Below, in pieces: positions 37,315 to 44,495 of a stretch of DNA of 64,000 nt; position 1 is the stretch's first letter; each line of letters opens with the position of its first letter. The DNA lies in assembly GCA_004552615.1 (NCBI GenBank), contig SFNZ01000001.1, positions 14,500 to 78,499 of the forward strand, read 5' to 3'. Made by a program: the position numbers and the translations under genes. Below the pieces are notes generated by a model. That model had not been told where the DNA came from. It was given only the letters and a program-made list of their open reading frames with translations, and ran no database searches. The DNA comes from Bacteroidales bacterium (GTDB lineage Bacteria > Bacteroidota > Bacteroidia > Bacteroidales > UBA932).

Positions 37315-38733
37315 TCAGAGCTCTTTGCGTAGCCTTGCCTTCGGTATGCCGAGCTGGTCGCGGTATTTCGCAATCGTCCTTCTCGCCACCTTGTAGCCTT
37401 TCTCGTTCATGATGCTGACGAGCTGGTCGTCGGTGAGCGGCTTGTGCTTGTCCTCATTGTCCACGCATTCCTGCAGGACTTTCTTGAGCTCCCTCGTGGA
37501 GACCTCTTCTCCCTGCTGGTTCTCAAGTCCTTCGGAGAAAAAATATTTCAGCGGGAAAATTCCGAAATGGGTCTCTATGTATTTGCTGTTCACCACTCTC
37601 GAGATGGTGGATATGTCGAATCCTGTCTTCGCGGCAATATCCTTCAGCACCATAGGCCTGAGATTCGACTCGTCTCCGTCGATGAAATAATCATGCTGGT
37701 AGTCCACTATGGCCTGCATGGTGCTCAGCAGGGTGTTGTGCCTCTGCTTGAGTGCCTCCACGAACCATTTGGCGGAGTCCATCTTCTGTTTCACGAATGT
37801 GGCTGCCTCTTTCTTCTGCCTCTCGGACGATGTGGACGCCTCCATCAGCAGGTCAGCGTATTTCTTGTTGATGCGTATCTCCGGGATGGAGAATCTCGGC
37901 ATGCTGAGTTTCAGCTCCCCGTCCTCGAGTTCGAGCACGAAATCAGGGACGATCTGCTGGGCCTGGTCATTGTACGAATCGTCAATCTGTCCTCCCGGAG
38001 AAGGATTCAGTTTCACAATCCTGGCCATCGCCGCCTTCATTTCCGTCTCGTCCAGCCCGAGCCGGCTCATTATCCTCTGGAAATGCTTATTCGAGAATTC
38101 CTGGAAATATTCGCTCACGATTCTCCTTGCATTCGTCACGTCCTCAGTCTGTTTCAATCCCTTGAGCTGTATCAGCAGACATTCCCTGAGGTCTCTGGCA
38201 CCGATTCCGGGCGGATCGAACTCCTGTATCACTTTCAGTATTTCCAGCACCTCGTCCTCGTCGGTATTGATGTTCATCCTGAATGCGAGGTCGTCCACGA
38301 GGCTGTCAATGTCCCTTCTCAGATACCCGTCGTCATCCAGGCTCCCGATGATGAATGCCGCGATGTTGTACTGGTGCTCGGACAGATTCCGGAATCCGAG
38401 CTGCTCCATGAGACTCTGGGTGAAACTCTCCTTGACGGAGAAAGTATTGTATTGAGGCCGTTCGTCCTTGCCGTAATTGTTCACCCTCAGCCGGTATTCC
38501 GGAATCGAATCGTCATCCTTGATTTCCGACAGGGAGATTTCCCTCGGCTGGTTGTCATCGTCAGTATCGTCCTTGCTCTCCGGAACGTCGTCATCCAGTA
38601 CAGGATTCTCCTCGAGCTCTTTACGGATTCTCTGTTCCAGTTCCTGGACCGGAAGCTCGATGAGCTTTATGGTCTGGATCTGGAGCGGTGAAAGCTTCTG
38701 GACCTGCTTGAGGGTTAATTCCTGTTTGAGCAT
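37315..38733 (-). CDS. rpoN: RNA polymerase sigma-54 factor
   Basis: Sigma-54 directs polymerase to -24/-12 promoters under control of AAA+ activators. The 472-residue protein has the Gln/Leu-rich region I (LTLKQVQKLSPLQIQTIKLIELP), an acidic region II (about 50-70), the core-binding domain, the helix-turn-helix, and the C-terminal RpoN box ARRTIAKYRDQLGI. All regions are present. It is the third gene of a unit with the LEA-like lipoprotein and SPOR genes. Confidence 0.96.
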   Translation of the reverse strand: MLKQELTLKQVQKLSPLQIQTIKLIELPVQELEQRIRKELEENPVLDDDVPESKDDTDDDNQPREISLSEIKDDDSIPEYRLRVNNYGKDERPQYNTFSVKESFTQSLMEQLGFRNLSEHQYNIAAFIIGSLDDDGYLRRDIDSLVDDLAFRMNINTDEDEVLEILKVIQEFDPPGIGARDLRECLLIQLKGLKQTEDVTNARRIVSEYFQEFSNKHFQRIMSRLGLDETEMKAAMARIVKLNPSPGGQIDDSYNDQAQQIVPDFVLELEDGELKLSMPRFSIPEIRINKKYADLLMEASTSSERQKKEAATFVKQKMDSAKWFVEALKQRHNTLLSTMQAIVDYQHDYFIDGDESNLRPMVLKDIAAKTGFDISTISRVVNSKYIETHFGIFPLKYFFSEGLENQQGEEVSTRELKKVLQECVDNEDKHKPLTDDQLVSIMNEKGYKVARRTIAKYRDQLGIPKARLRKEL

Positions 38734-38747
38734 TGTATAATCGGGGT

Positions 38748-39332
38748 TTATTGATTGTCTGGGAATGATCTGGATACCTTCACTGTGTCAACAGTGTAGG
38801 TGTGCTTCCTGTCCGGTGCAGGGAACTCTATGTTCTCCCTGACCACGATGGCGTCAGGATAGGACGGTTTCACTTTCCGGAGGAATTCCATGGCTTCAGA
38901 CTTGGTCCTGAAATCTCCGGCCACCACCTTGAAGAACGGGTTCTGGTAGCTCCTGTAGGCCGGTACTCCCGGATAGGCGAGGGCGAATTTCTTCATGACC
39001 TGCTCGGAAGTGTTGCGCGCGTTCTGGCTGTTCACGAAAAATATCCTCACCCTGTATCCGCTGAGTTTTCTGGAAGGGTTGTTTTCAATGTGCCTGCGCA
39101 TTGCGTCCGTGATGGCCTGCGACTGGTGAATCTTCACGTCACCTTCGCCGGAAGAGCTGCCGCCCAGCATGTTGAATACGGATTTTCCCATCAGGGCGGA
39201 GTCGAGGACGGCTGACTGGCGTATCACCAGGGAATCCGCCGTGAGGGCCTGTGCCCATACCCGGCCGCTATTACCTGCGAGTAAAGCCAGGATTGCGGCC
39301 AATGTGATTGCTGTTATCTGTTTACTGTTCAT
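38748..39332 (-). CDS. SPOR-domain periplasmic protein
   Basis: The 194-residue protein has a signal peptide (cleavage near GRVWAQ), a short linker, and a C-terminal SPOR domain (about 92-175: GYRVRIFFVNSQNARNT, then PFFKVVAGDFRTKSEAMEFL). SPOR domains bind peptidoglycan stripped of stem peptides and localise proteins to division sites. There is no enzymatic domain. Its start overlaps the preceding gene by 11 bases and it ends 14 bases before rpoN, so the three genes form one operon. Confidence 0.85.
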   Translation of the reverse strand: MNSKQITAITLAAILALLAGNSGRVWAQALTADSLVIRQSAVLDSALMGKSVFNMLGGSSSGEGDVKIHQSQAITDAMRRHIENNPSRKLSGYRVRIFFVNSQNARNTSEQVMKKFALAYPGVPAYRSYQNPFFKVVAGDFRTKSEAMEFLRKVKPSYPDAIVVRENIEFPAPDRKHTYTVDTVKVSRSFPDNQ

Positions 39333-39828
39333 ATTTCGTGTTTCTTCTGCTTTGGGCCTTGACCATGTTTATAATCTTGTCAAGACGTTCCTGCTCCAGA
39401 TTGACTTTCATCTTCACGCCTCTGGAGCGTATCCATGCATTGACGTCCAATGTCACCTCGGCAGGGTCAATCCTGTCGGCGTTCCTGAACAGTGGCAGGG
39501 CGTCCAGCAGGGAAATCCCGTCTGCAAGCCGGGCCTCCACTTTGACTTCATATTTTCCGGAAGACCTCTTCTTCACTGTCACCGGGTCAGCGGTGAAATC
39601 GACATAATGTATGCCATGATAGTAGATTGATCCGGAAATGTCATTCAGTGTGAATGTCGCGGACGGGTTCTCGACCCCTATCAGGGCTCCTGCCTTGATG
39701 CCTCTCAAGCCTCTCGGCGTGACGTCCGTCAACTCGAATGATGTCAGACGTATCTTGTCCATTTTACCGCAGCCTGCAATCATCAGGATACAAAATGCTT
39801 CAGCCGCGACCAATAACCATTTTCTCAT
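39322..39828 (-). CDS. LEA2-like lipoprotein
   Basis: I chose the ATG at 39828, giving MRKWLLVAAEAFCILMIAGC, a clear lipoprotein signal with the lipobox Cys at residue 20. The mature 150 residues look like an LEA14/WHy beta-sandwich: GIKAGALIGVENPSATF (the NP motif of the family), a Tyr/His strand pair, and a closing EVTLDVNAW. Such proteins are periplasmic in bacteria and of unknown role. The frame continues 17 codons upstream through a tandem repeat, which I treat as leader. It overlaps the SPOR gene by 11 bases. Confidence 0.75.
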   Translation of the reverse strand: MRKWLLVAAEAFCILMIAGCGKMDKIRLTSFELTDVTPRGLRGIKAGALIGVENPSATFTLNDISGSIYYHGIHYVDFTADPVTVKKRSSGKYEVKVEARLADGISLLDALPLFRNADRIDPAEVTLDVNAWIRSRGVKMKVNLEQERLDKIINMVKAQSRRNTKYEQ

Positions 39829-39829
39829 C

Positions 39830-39862
39830 AAATGCGGAACTTCATTTAAATGCGGAACTTCA
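39830..39862. repeat. 15-bp tandem direct repeat in leader
   Basis: aaatgcggaacttca occurs at 39830-39844 and again at 39848-39862 (period 18). Both copies lie between the predicted minus-strand transcription start (about 39870) and the ATG at 39828, so they would be in the 5' leader of the lipoprotein-SPOR-rpoN transcript. Confidence 0.7.
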
Positions 39863-39876
39863 AGTACATTCAAATA

Positions 39877-39884
39877 CAAATATA
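39877..39884 (-). promoter_or_regulatory. predicted -7 box for LEA-like/SPOR/rpoN operon
   Basis: On the minus strand this is TATATTTG, an exact match. The predicted leader of about 42 bases includes the 18-base-period tandem repeat. Confidence 0.55.
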
Positions 39885-39905
39885 GATAATTATTGATAAA
39901 AGTAA

Positions 39906-39913
39906 TATCTTTG
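39906..39913 (+). promoter_or_regulatory. predicted -7 box for miaB
   Basis: TATCTTTG is an exact match on the plus strand, 22 bases from the divergent minus-strand box at 39877-39884. The predicted leader to the ATG at 39965 is about 45 bases. Confidence 0.5.
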
Positions 39914-39964
39914 CAAGTGAAAAATCACTGCCCCGGAATGTCCGGGGAATAAAGAAATACAGCG

Positions 39965-41308
39965 ATGGAAAGAGGAAAAGTATATATCGAGACATACGGA
40001 TGCCAGATGAATGTCAATGACACTGAAGTCATTTTCTCCATTCTGGCCAAGGCGGGATATACCCGTACGGAGAATATGGACGAGGCGGACATTATCATGG
40101 CGAACACCTGTTCCATCAGGGACAATGCCGAGCAGCGCATCTGGGGCCGCATAGACCAGTTTTACGGCTGCAAACGCCTCCGGGAAGGAGTCGTGACCGG
40201 AATAGTGGGCTGCATGGCCGAACGTCTCAAGGACAAGCTCCTCGAGAGCGGCAGGGTGGATTTCGTCGCAGGACCGGACTCTTACCGTTCCCTTCCCGAA
40301 ATGCTGGCCAGGATAGCTCCCGGCCGTCCTCAGATCAATGTCGAACTGTCCCGTGAGGAGACCTATGCCGACATCGAGCCGGTGAGAATTGACAAGAACG
40401 GCGTCTCCGCATTCATTTCCATAATGCGCGGGTGCAACAATGCCTGCTCCTACTGCGTCGTGCCATATACCAGGGGAGCCGAAAGGAGCCGTGCCCCTGA
40501 GACAATCATCCGTGAAGCCTGCGGACTCTTCGGCCGCGGGTACAAGGAGGTGACCCTGCTCGGCCAGAACGTGGATTCATATCTCTGGCACCGGGAAGGC
40601 GGCACGGATGTCGATTTCGCCGACCTTCTCGAAGGGGTGGCCTCGATAAGCCCGCAGCTCAGGGTGAGATTCTCCACGTCGCATCCGAAGGACATCAGCG
40701 ACAAGGTGATATTTACCATGGCCAAATATCCCAACATCTGCCGCCACATACATCTGCCTGTCCAGTCCGGAAGCGACACCATGCTGGTCAAGATGCGCCG
40801 CCGCTATACCAGGGAATGGTATCTCGGCAGGGTGGCGAAGATAAGGGAAGTAATGCCGGACTGCGCCATCACCACCGACATCATAGCCGGATTCTGCGGC
40901 GAAACCCTCCAGGACCATCAGGATACGCTTTCCATAATGCGCGAGGTGGGCTACGACTATGCCTATATGTTCCAGTATTCGGAGCGCCCGGGAACGCTTG
41001 CAGCACGCAATTATCCCGACGATGTTTCCCCTGAGGAGAAGACCCGCCGCCTGAATGAAATCATCGCCCTCCAGAACGAGCTCAGTCTCGAGAGCAACAG
41101 GCGCGATGTCGGAAAGACGTTCACAGTCCTCGTGGAAGGCCCTTCCAGGAGGAATCCGGCAGACAGTTGCGGCCGTGCCTCCAACAACAAGATGTGTGTC
41201 TTCCCGTCCGTCGGCCCTGAATCAGTCAAGGCCCCTGCTCCGGGGGATTATGTTGACGTGAAGGTGATGTCCTGCACGTCAGCCACCCTTATCTGTGAAA
41301 GGGTCTGA
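39965..41308 (+). CDS. miaB: tRNA-2-methylthio-N6-isopentenyladenosine synthase
   Basis: MiaB is a radical-SAM methylthiotransferase acting on i6A37 of tRNAs that read UNN codons. The 447-residue protein has the N-terminal auxiliary-cluster domain (YIETYGCQMNVNDTE, NTCSIRDNAEQR, GCMAERL), the radical-SAM motif CNNACSYC and a C-terminal TRAM domain (from about residue 380). All six cluster cysteines are present. It ends 11 bases from the convergent radC. Confidence 0.95.
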   Translation: MERGKVYIETYGCQMNVNDTEVIFSILAKAGYTRTENMDEADIIMANTCSIRDNAEQRIWGRIDQFYGCKRLREGVVTGIVGCMAERLKDKLLESGRVDFVAGPDSYRSLPEMLARIAPGRPQINVELSREETYADIEPVRIDKNGVSAFISIMRGCNNACSYCVVPYTRGAERSRAPETIIREACGLFGRGYKEVTLLGQNVDSYLWHREGGTDVDFADLLEGVASISPQLRVRFSTSHPKDISDKVIFTMAKYPNICRHIHLPVQSGSDTMLVKMRRRYTREWYLGRVAKIREVMPDCAITTDIIAGFCGETLQDHQDTLSIMREVGYDYAYMFQYSERPGTLAARNYPDDVSPEEKTRRLNEIIALQNELSLESNRRDVGKTFTVLVEGPSRRNPADSCGRASNNKMCVFPSVGPESVKAPAPGDYVDVKVMSCTSATLICERV

Positions 41309-41319
41309 CAATCTTCTAA

Positions 41320-42003
41320 TTATAGGTGCGATACGCTTTCGTCAGCGAAGCTGTAGTAGCACAGGTCGCTGAAAATGACATGGTCGAGCAGGGAGATTCC
41401 CAATGTCCCGGAGGCCTCTTTCAGTGCCTGCGTTTCCTTTATGTCGGCCTGGCCCGGGTACGGGCTGCCTGACGGATGATTGTGTGCCAGGATGATTCCC
41501 CGGGCCTTGCGCTCCAGCGCTTTCCGCAATATTGTCCCCGTGTCCACGACCGTGCTCACCGGCCCTCCCGAGCTGAGGCGTTCTTTCCCGATGACCCGGT
41601 TGGCCCGGTTGAGGTACAGTACCCAGCACTCCTCGTGGTCGAGACCCTTCATCACCGGAATCAGCAGGTCGAACACCTGCCTCGGATTCGTTACCGGACC
41701 GTCGTCATTCCCGGTCCTCTCGGCAGTGAACCTGCGTCCGAGCTCGAATGCTGCGGCCACGATGACAGCCTTGTCCCTGCCGATTCCCCGCACCTCCATC
41801 ATCTTGTCCAATGACATCATCGAAAGCCCTGTAAGGCTGCCCGCCTTCACGAGCAGTTCCCTCGACATGTCCAATACATTCACACCGGCCCCTCCACTCC
41901 TCAGCAGGATGGCTGTAAGTTCCGCATTGCTCAGGGCCGCCGCCCCTTTCGCCACAAGCCTCTCCCGCGGCCTGTCGTCCTTGTTCATTTCTTTCAATGT
42001 CAT
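41320..42003 (-). CDS. radC: RadC family protein (JAMM domain)
   Basis: The protein has 227 residues from the ATG at 42003; the frame is open to a TTG at 42036. The N-terminal helix-hairpin-helix-like segment contains ALSNAELTAILLRSGG, and the C-terminal domain has the JAMM metalloprotease-type motif HNHPSGSPYPGQAD with an upstream Glu. Despite the name, a repair role is not established, and the biochemical activity is unknown. A copy of the 16-bp repeat is just upstream, at 42032-42047. Confidence 0.9.
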   Translation of the reverse strand: MTLKEMNKDDRPRERLVAKGAAALSNAELTAILLRSGGAGVNVLDMSRELLVKAGSLTGLSMMSLDKMMEVRGIGRDKAVIVAAAFELGRRFTAERTGNDDGPVTNPRQVFDLLIPVMKGLDHEECWVLYLNRANRVIGKERLSSGGPVSTVVDTGTILRKALERKARGIILAHNHPSGSPYPGQADIKETQALKEASGTLGISLLDHVIFSDLCYYSFADESVSHL

Positions 42004-42031
42004 ATCTTTCCTGTCATTATCCTGAAACTCC

Positions 42032-42047
42032 CGCAAGATAGGACAAA
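42032..42047. repeat. 16-bp repeat, copy 2
   Basis: This is identical to 15623-15638. It lies between the radC start and the terminator of the HAD gene. Its minus-strand TATCTTGC resembles an imperfect -7 box, so it may be part of the radC promoter. Confidence 0.5.
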
Positions 42048-42049
42048 GA

Positions 42050-42087
42050 AAAACAAAAAACCTGCGGAGGTGGCTGTTTCTCCGCAG
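42050..42087 (-). terminator. intrinsic terminator of the tlpA-ZIP-HAD operon
   Basis: On the minus strand a perfect 8-bp stem (ctgcggag/ctccgcag, 42062-42069 and 42080-42087) is followed by GGTTTTTTGTTTTT. It lies 33 bases after the HAD hydrolase stop. Confidence 0.85.
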
Positions 42088-42119
42088 ATTTACATGAATC
42101 TTTAATCTTTTTATGAATC

Positions 42120-43010
42120 TTAAATTTCCCTGGAAGCCAGAATAAGGTCTCCGAGCTCGCGTATGTCCCTGACTATCAGGTCTGGAGGGAAGAATTCAGG
42201 AGCAGGGTTGTTCCTGGCGTCCTCGGCCACCTTCAAGGCGGTCTCGAGTGTGGTTTCTCCCGAAAGCACGAGAACTCCGACAGCTCCGGCATTGTGGGCC
42301 ATCGCAGTGTCGGTGTAAATCCTGTCGCCGGTCATTATGATTTCCTCCGGCTTGAGCCCGTGCCTGTGCATTATGCCGTCCAGCATTGTCGGGTCCGGCT
42401 TTCCGAGCACGATGTCAGGTTTCCTTCCGGTGGCATGCTCGATGCATCTCTGGAGCGAACCGCAGTCCACGAGGACGGTCTTCTGGTCGGTAGGGCAGAC
42501 CCTGTCAGGATTCGTGGCAATGTACGGAACTCCCTGGCTCGCCCACCATGCGGCACGGCACAGCCTGGAATATGTGAGAGTCGTGTCGAATGCCACCACG
42601 AGTACGTCAGGTACATCTTCCGGGTCATCCGCGCAGCTCTCGAATCCGGCTTTTTCGAACTGGCTGACCATACTCGGGGTCCCGAGCATGTAAAGCCGGC
42701 GTGCCTCCGGATATTTCTCCTTGATATAGTCGATTGCGGCGAGCGAGGTGGTGTACATGTTGTCCTCCCCGGCCTTGATGCCGAGTCCCTCCAGCTTGTG
42801 GAGATAGTCGGCCACCGATTTCGTAGGATTGTTCGTCAGGAATGAGTAGCCCACTCCAGCTTTGGTCATGTCTTCCAGGAATCCGAGGGTGTAAGGGAAA
42901 ATTTTGCTTCCCATGTAGATGGTTCCGTCCATGTCCAAGGCTATATGCTTGATTCTGGAGAGTTTCCCGCGGATTTCAGGGGTTAGTTCCTTGTTGTAGT
43001 CTGTGTTCAT
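42120..43010 (-). CDS. HAD-IIA family sugar-phosphate-type hydrolase
   Basis: The 296-residue NagD-like phosphatase has HAD motif I as ALDMDGTIY (D26 and D28), motif II as FLTNNPTKS, and the late acidic motif IMTGDRIYTD. A class IIA cap domain lies between motifs II and III. Substrates of this family include p-nitrophenyl phosphate, nucleotides and sugar phosphates; the physiological one here is unknown. It is the last gene of the tlpA-like/ZIP/HAD unit and is followed by a strong terminator. Confidence 0.9.
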   Translation of the reverse strand: MNTDYNKELTPEIRGKLSRIKHIALDMDGTIYMGSKIFPYTLGFLEDMTKAGVGYSFLTNNPTKSVADYLHKLEGLGIKAGEDNMYTTSLAAIDYIKEKYPEARRLYMLGTPSMVSQFEKAGFESCADDPEDVPDVLVVAFDTTLTYSRLCRAAWWASQGVPYIATNPDRVCPTDQKTVLVDCGSLQRCIEHATGRKPDIVLGKPDPTMLDGIMHRHGLKPEEIIMTGDRIYTDTAMAHNAGAVGVLVLSGETTLETALKVAEDARNNPAPEFFPPDLIVRDIRELGDLILASREI

Positions 43011-43034
43011 GATATATTTGGATAAGATTGATAA

Positions 43035-43820
43035 TCAACCGAATACTGTGTCGAGCACCATCATCAGGGCGAATCCTGCCGCGAATCCGATGGTGCCTAT
43101 GTTGGAATGGCTGCCTTCCGACGCCTCCGGGATGAGTTCCTCGACCACCACATAAATCATTGCCCCGGCCGCGAAAGCCAGGAGTACCGGCAATACCGGC
43201 TCGATGTGGGTGGCGAGAAGTATTGTCAATATCGCCCCGGCCGGCTCCACGATTCCGCTGGCGGCCCCGATCCCGAATGACCTGAGCCTGGAGTTTCCCT
43301 CGTTGCGCAGAGGCATTGATATTATGGCTCCTTCCGGCACGTTCTGCAGTGCGATTCCGGCGGCGAGGGCCACTGCCCCTGCCATGGAAATGTCAGCTGC
43401 CCCTTCAATGGCTCCTGCTATGACCACTCCCACGGCCATGCCTTCAGGAATATTGTGCAGGGTCACCGCGAGGGCAAGCATGGCAGTGCGTGAAAGCCGG
43501 CTTCTCGGACCTTCCGGGCTGTCTGTCCCCACGTGCAAATGCGGAATCACAATGTCCATCAGGAGCAGGAAGCCAATGCCGAGCAGGAATCCGGCCGCGA
43601 CAGGGACGGCTGCCATTTTCCCGGCAGATTCGTTCATCCCTATTGCCGGAATCAGGAGCGACCACACGGCTGCTGCCACCATCACCCCGGAGGCGAACCC
43701 GAGCAGTGCCTTGGTCGATTTCTCGGAGGGGGATTCCCTGAGGAACAGCACGAAACCCGCTCCTAGCACGGTGCCGAGGAACGGAATCAGAAGTATCGGT
43801 AAAGCCAGCGTCAGGTTCAT
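43035..43820 (-). CDS. ZIP family metal transporter
   Basis: The 261-residue membrane protein has eight predicted helices. The metal-binding helices show HNIPEGMAVG and QNVPEGAIIS; both carry the Pro-Glu-Gly signature, although the second has Gln in place of the usual His. A cytosolic loop holds HLHVGTDSPEG, the short His-rich stretch typical of ZIPs. It should import zinc or another divalent metal. Its ATG overlaps the stop of the tlpA-like gene by four bases, so translation is coupled. Confidence 0.88.
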   Translation of the reverse strand: MNLTLALPILLIPFLGTVLGAGFVLFLRESPSEKSTKALLGFASGVMVAAAVWSLLIPAIGMNESAGKMAAVPVAAGFLLGIGFLLLMDIVIPHLHVGTDSPEGPRSRLSRTAMLALAVTLHNIPEGMAVGVVIAGAIEGAADISMAGAVALAAGIALQNVPEGAIISMPLRNEGNSRLRSFGIGAASGIVEPAGAILTILLATHIEPVLPVLLAFAAGAMIYVVVEELIPEASEGSHSNIGTIGFAAGFALMMVLDTVFG

Positions 43821-44311
43821 TTCTTCTTTGGAGAGATTTTCCGGAGCACTTCTATTATCTTGGCTTCGCTTCCCGGATTGTATCCGGTGTGGGAATAGAC
43901 GATTTTCCCGTCCTTGTCCACGATGAAGACCTGAGGTGTATAGTTCACGTTCATGGCTCTCCTGAAATCACTGTTCTTGTCGAAGAGCAGGGTGAATCCG
44001 TCCCAGCCATGCCCCTCGGTCAATGCCTTGGCCCTAGCGAGGAAACGGGTGTCATCCGTCGAAACTGCCACGATCCTGAAATCTGCTTCTTCCTGCCAGT
44101 CCTCGAGAGCCTCGTTCATGGCATCCAGCTCCTGGATGCAAGGCTTGCACGTCACTGCCCAGAAGGAGACCACTGCAGGGGTCTTCCCGTCAACTATGGA
44201 GGTGGTCTTGACCTTGTTTCCGTCGAGGTCCTCGACAATTACAGATGGCAGCTGGGCGTGTGCTGCTGCAGCTGCTAAAGAGAGCAATACAACAAATAAA
44301 AGTTTCTTCAT
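43817..44311 (-). CDS. TlpA-like periplasmic thioredoxin-fold protein
   Basis: The 164-residue protein has a signal peptide (MKKLLFVVLLSLAAAAAHAQ) and a thioredoxin/AhpC-TSA fold. The active site is WAVTCKPC, a CxxC like that of ResA/TlpA, followed by the cis-Pro segment NYTPQVFIVDKDGKI. Such proteins reduce disulfides outside the cytoplasm, for example in cytochrome maturation or in reducing surface proteins. I chose the ATG at 44311; a codon further upstream (44326) is possible. The neighbour across the divergent promoter encodes an Omp28 protein that also has a CxxC. Confidence 0.85.
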   Translation of the reverse strand: MKKLLFVVLLSLAAAAAHAQLPSVIVEDLDGNKVKTTSIVDGKTPAVVSFWAVTCKPCIQELDAMNEALEDWQEEADFRIVAVSTDDTRFLARAKALTEGHGWDGFTLLFDKNSDFRRAMNVNYTPQVFIVDKDGKIVYSHTGYNPGSEAKIIEVLRKISPKKK

Positions 44312-44345
44312 AAACAATTGATACATGTTAAATTCATAAATTATA

Positions 44346-44353
44346 CAAAGATA
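44346..44353 (-). promoter_or_regulatory. predicted -7 box for tlpA-ZIP-HAD operon
   Basis: On the minus strand this is TATCTTTG, an exact match, with a predicted leader of about 27 bases to the ATG at 44311. Confidence 0.55.
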
Positions 44354-44385
44354 TATAGATTTTCCGGAAAAACGCCCTTGAAAAT

Positions 44386-44416
44386 TTTGAGAATTGAGTT
44401 CTGATTCATAACTTTG
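44386..44416 (+). promoter_or_regulatory. promoter of the lipoprotein-DUF6029-Omp28 operon
   Basis: TTTG (44386-44389), 19 bases, then TAACTTTG (44409-44416) form a complete Bacteroidetes -33/-7 pair. The predicted leader to the ATG at 44496 is about 74 bases. This is one of the two best promoter matches in the window. Confidence 0.7.
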
Positions 44417-44495
44417 CAGCGTTAAAATATGGCGATTCTGACCGGGCGACCATTTATAACGAACTGAAATAGATATTTTTATTAAATAAAACCAA

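Noticed and set aside
37444..38691. A 415-codon open frame on the plus strand opposite rpoN
   Set aside because: It is the antisense shadow of a well-conserved gene; the encoded sequence shows no recognisable domain and codon choice fits only the rpoN frame.
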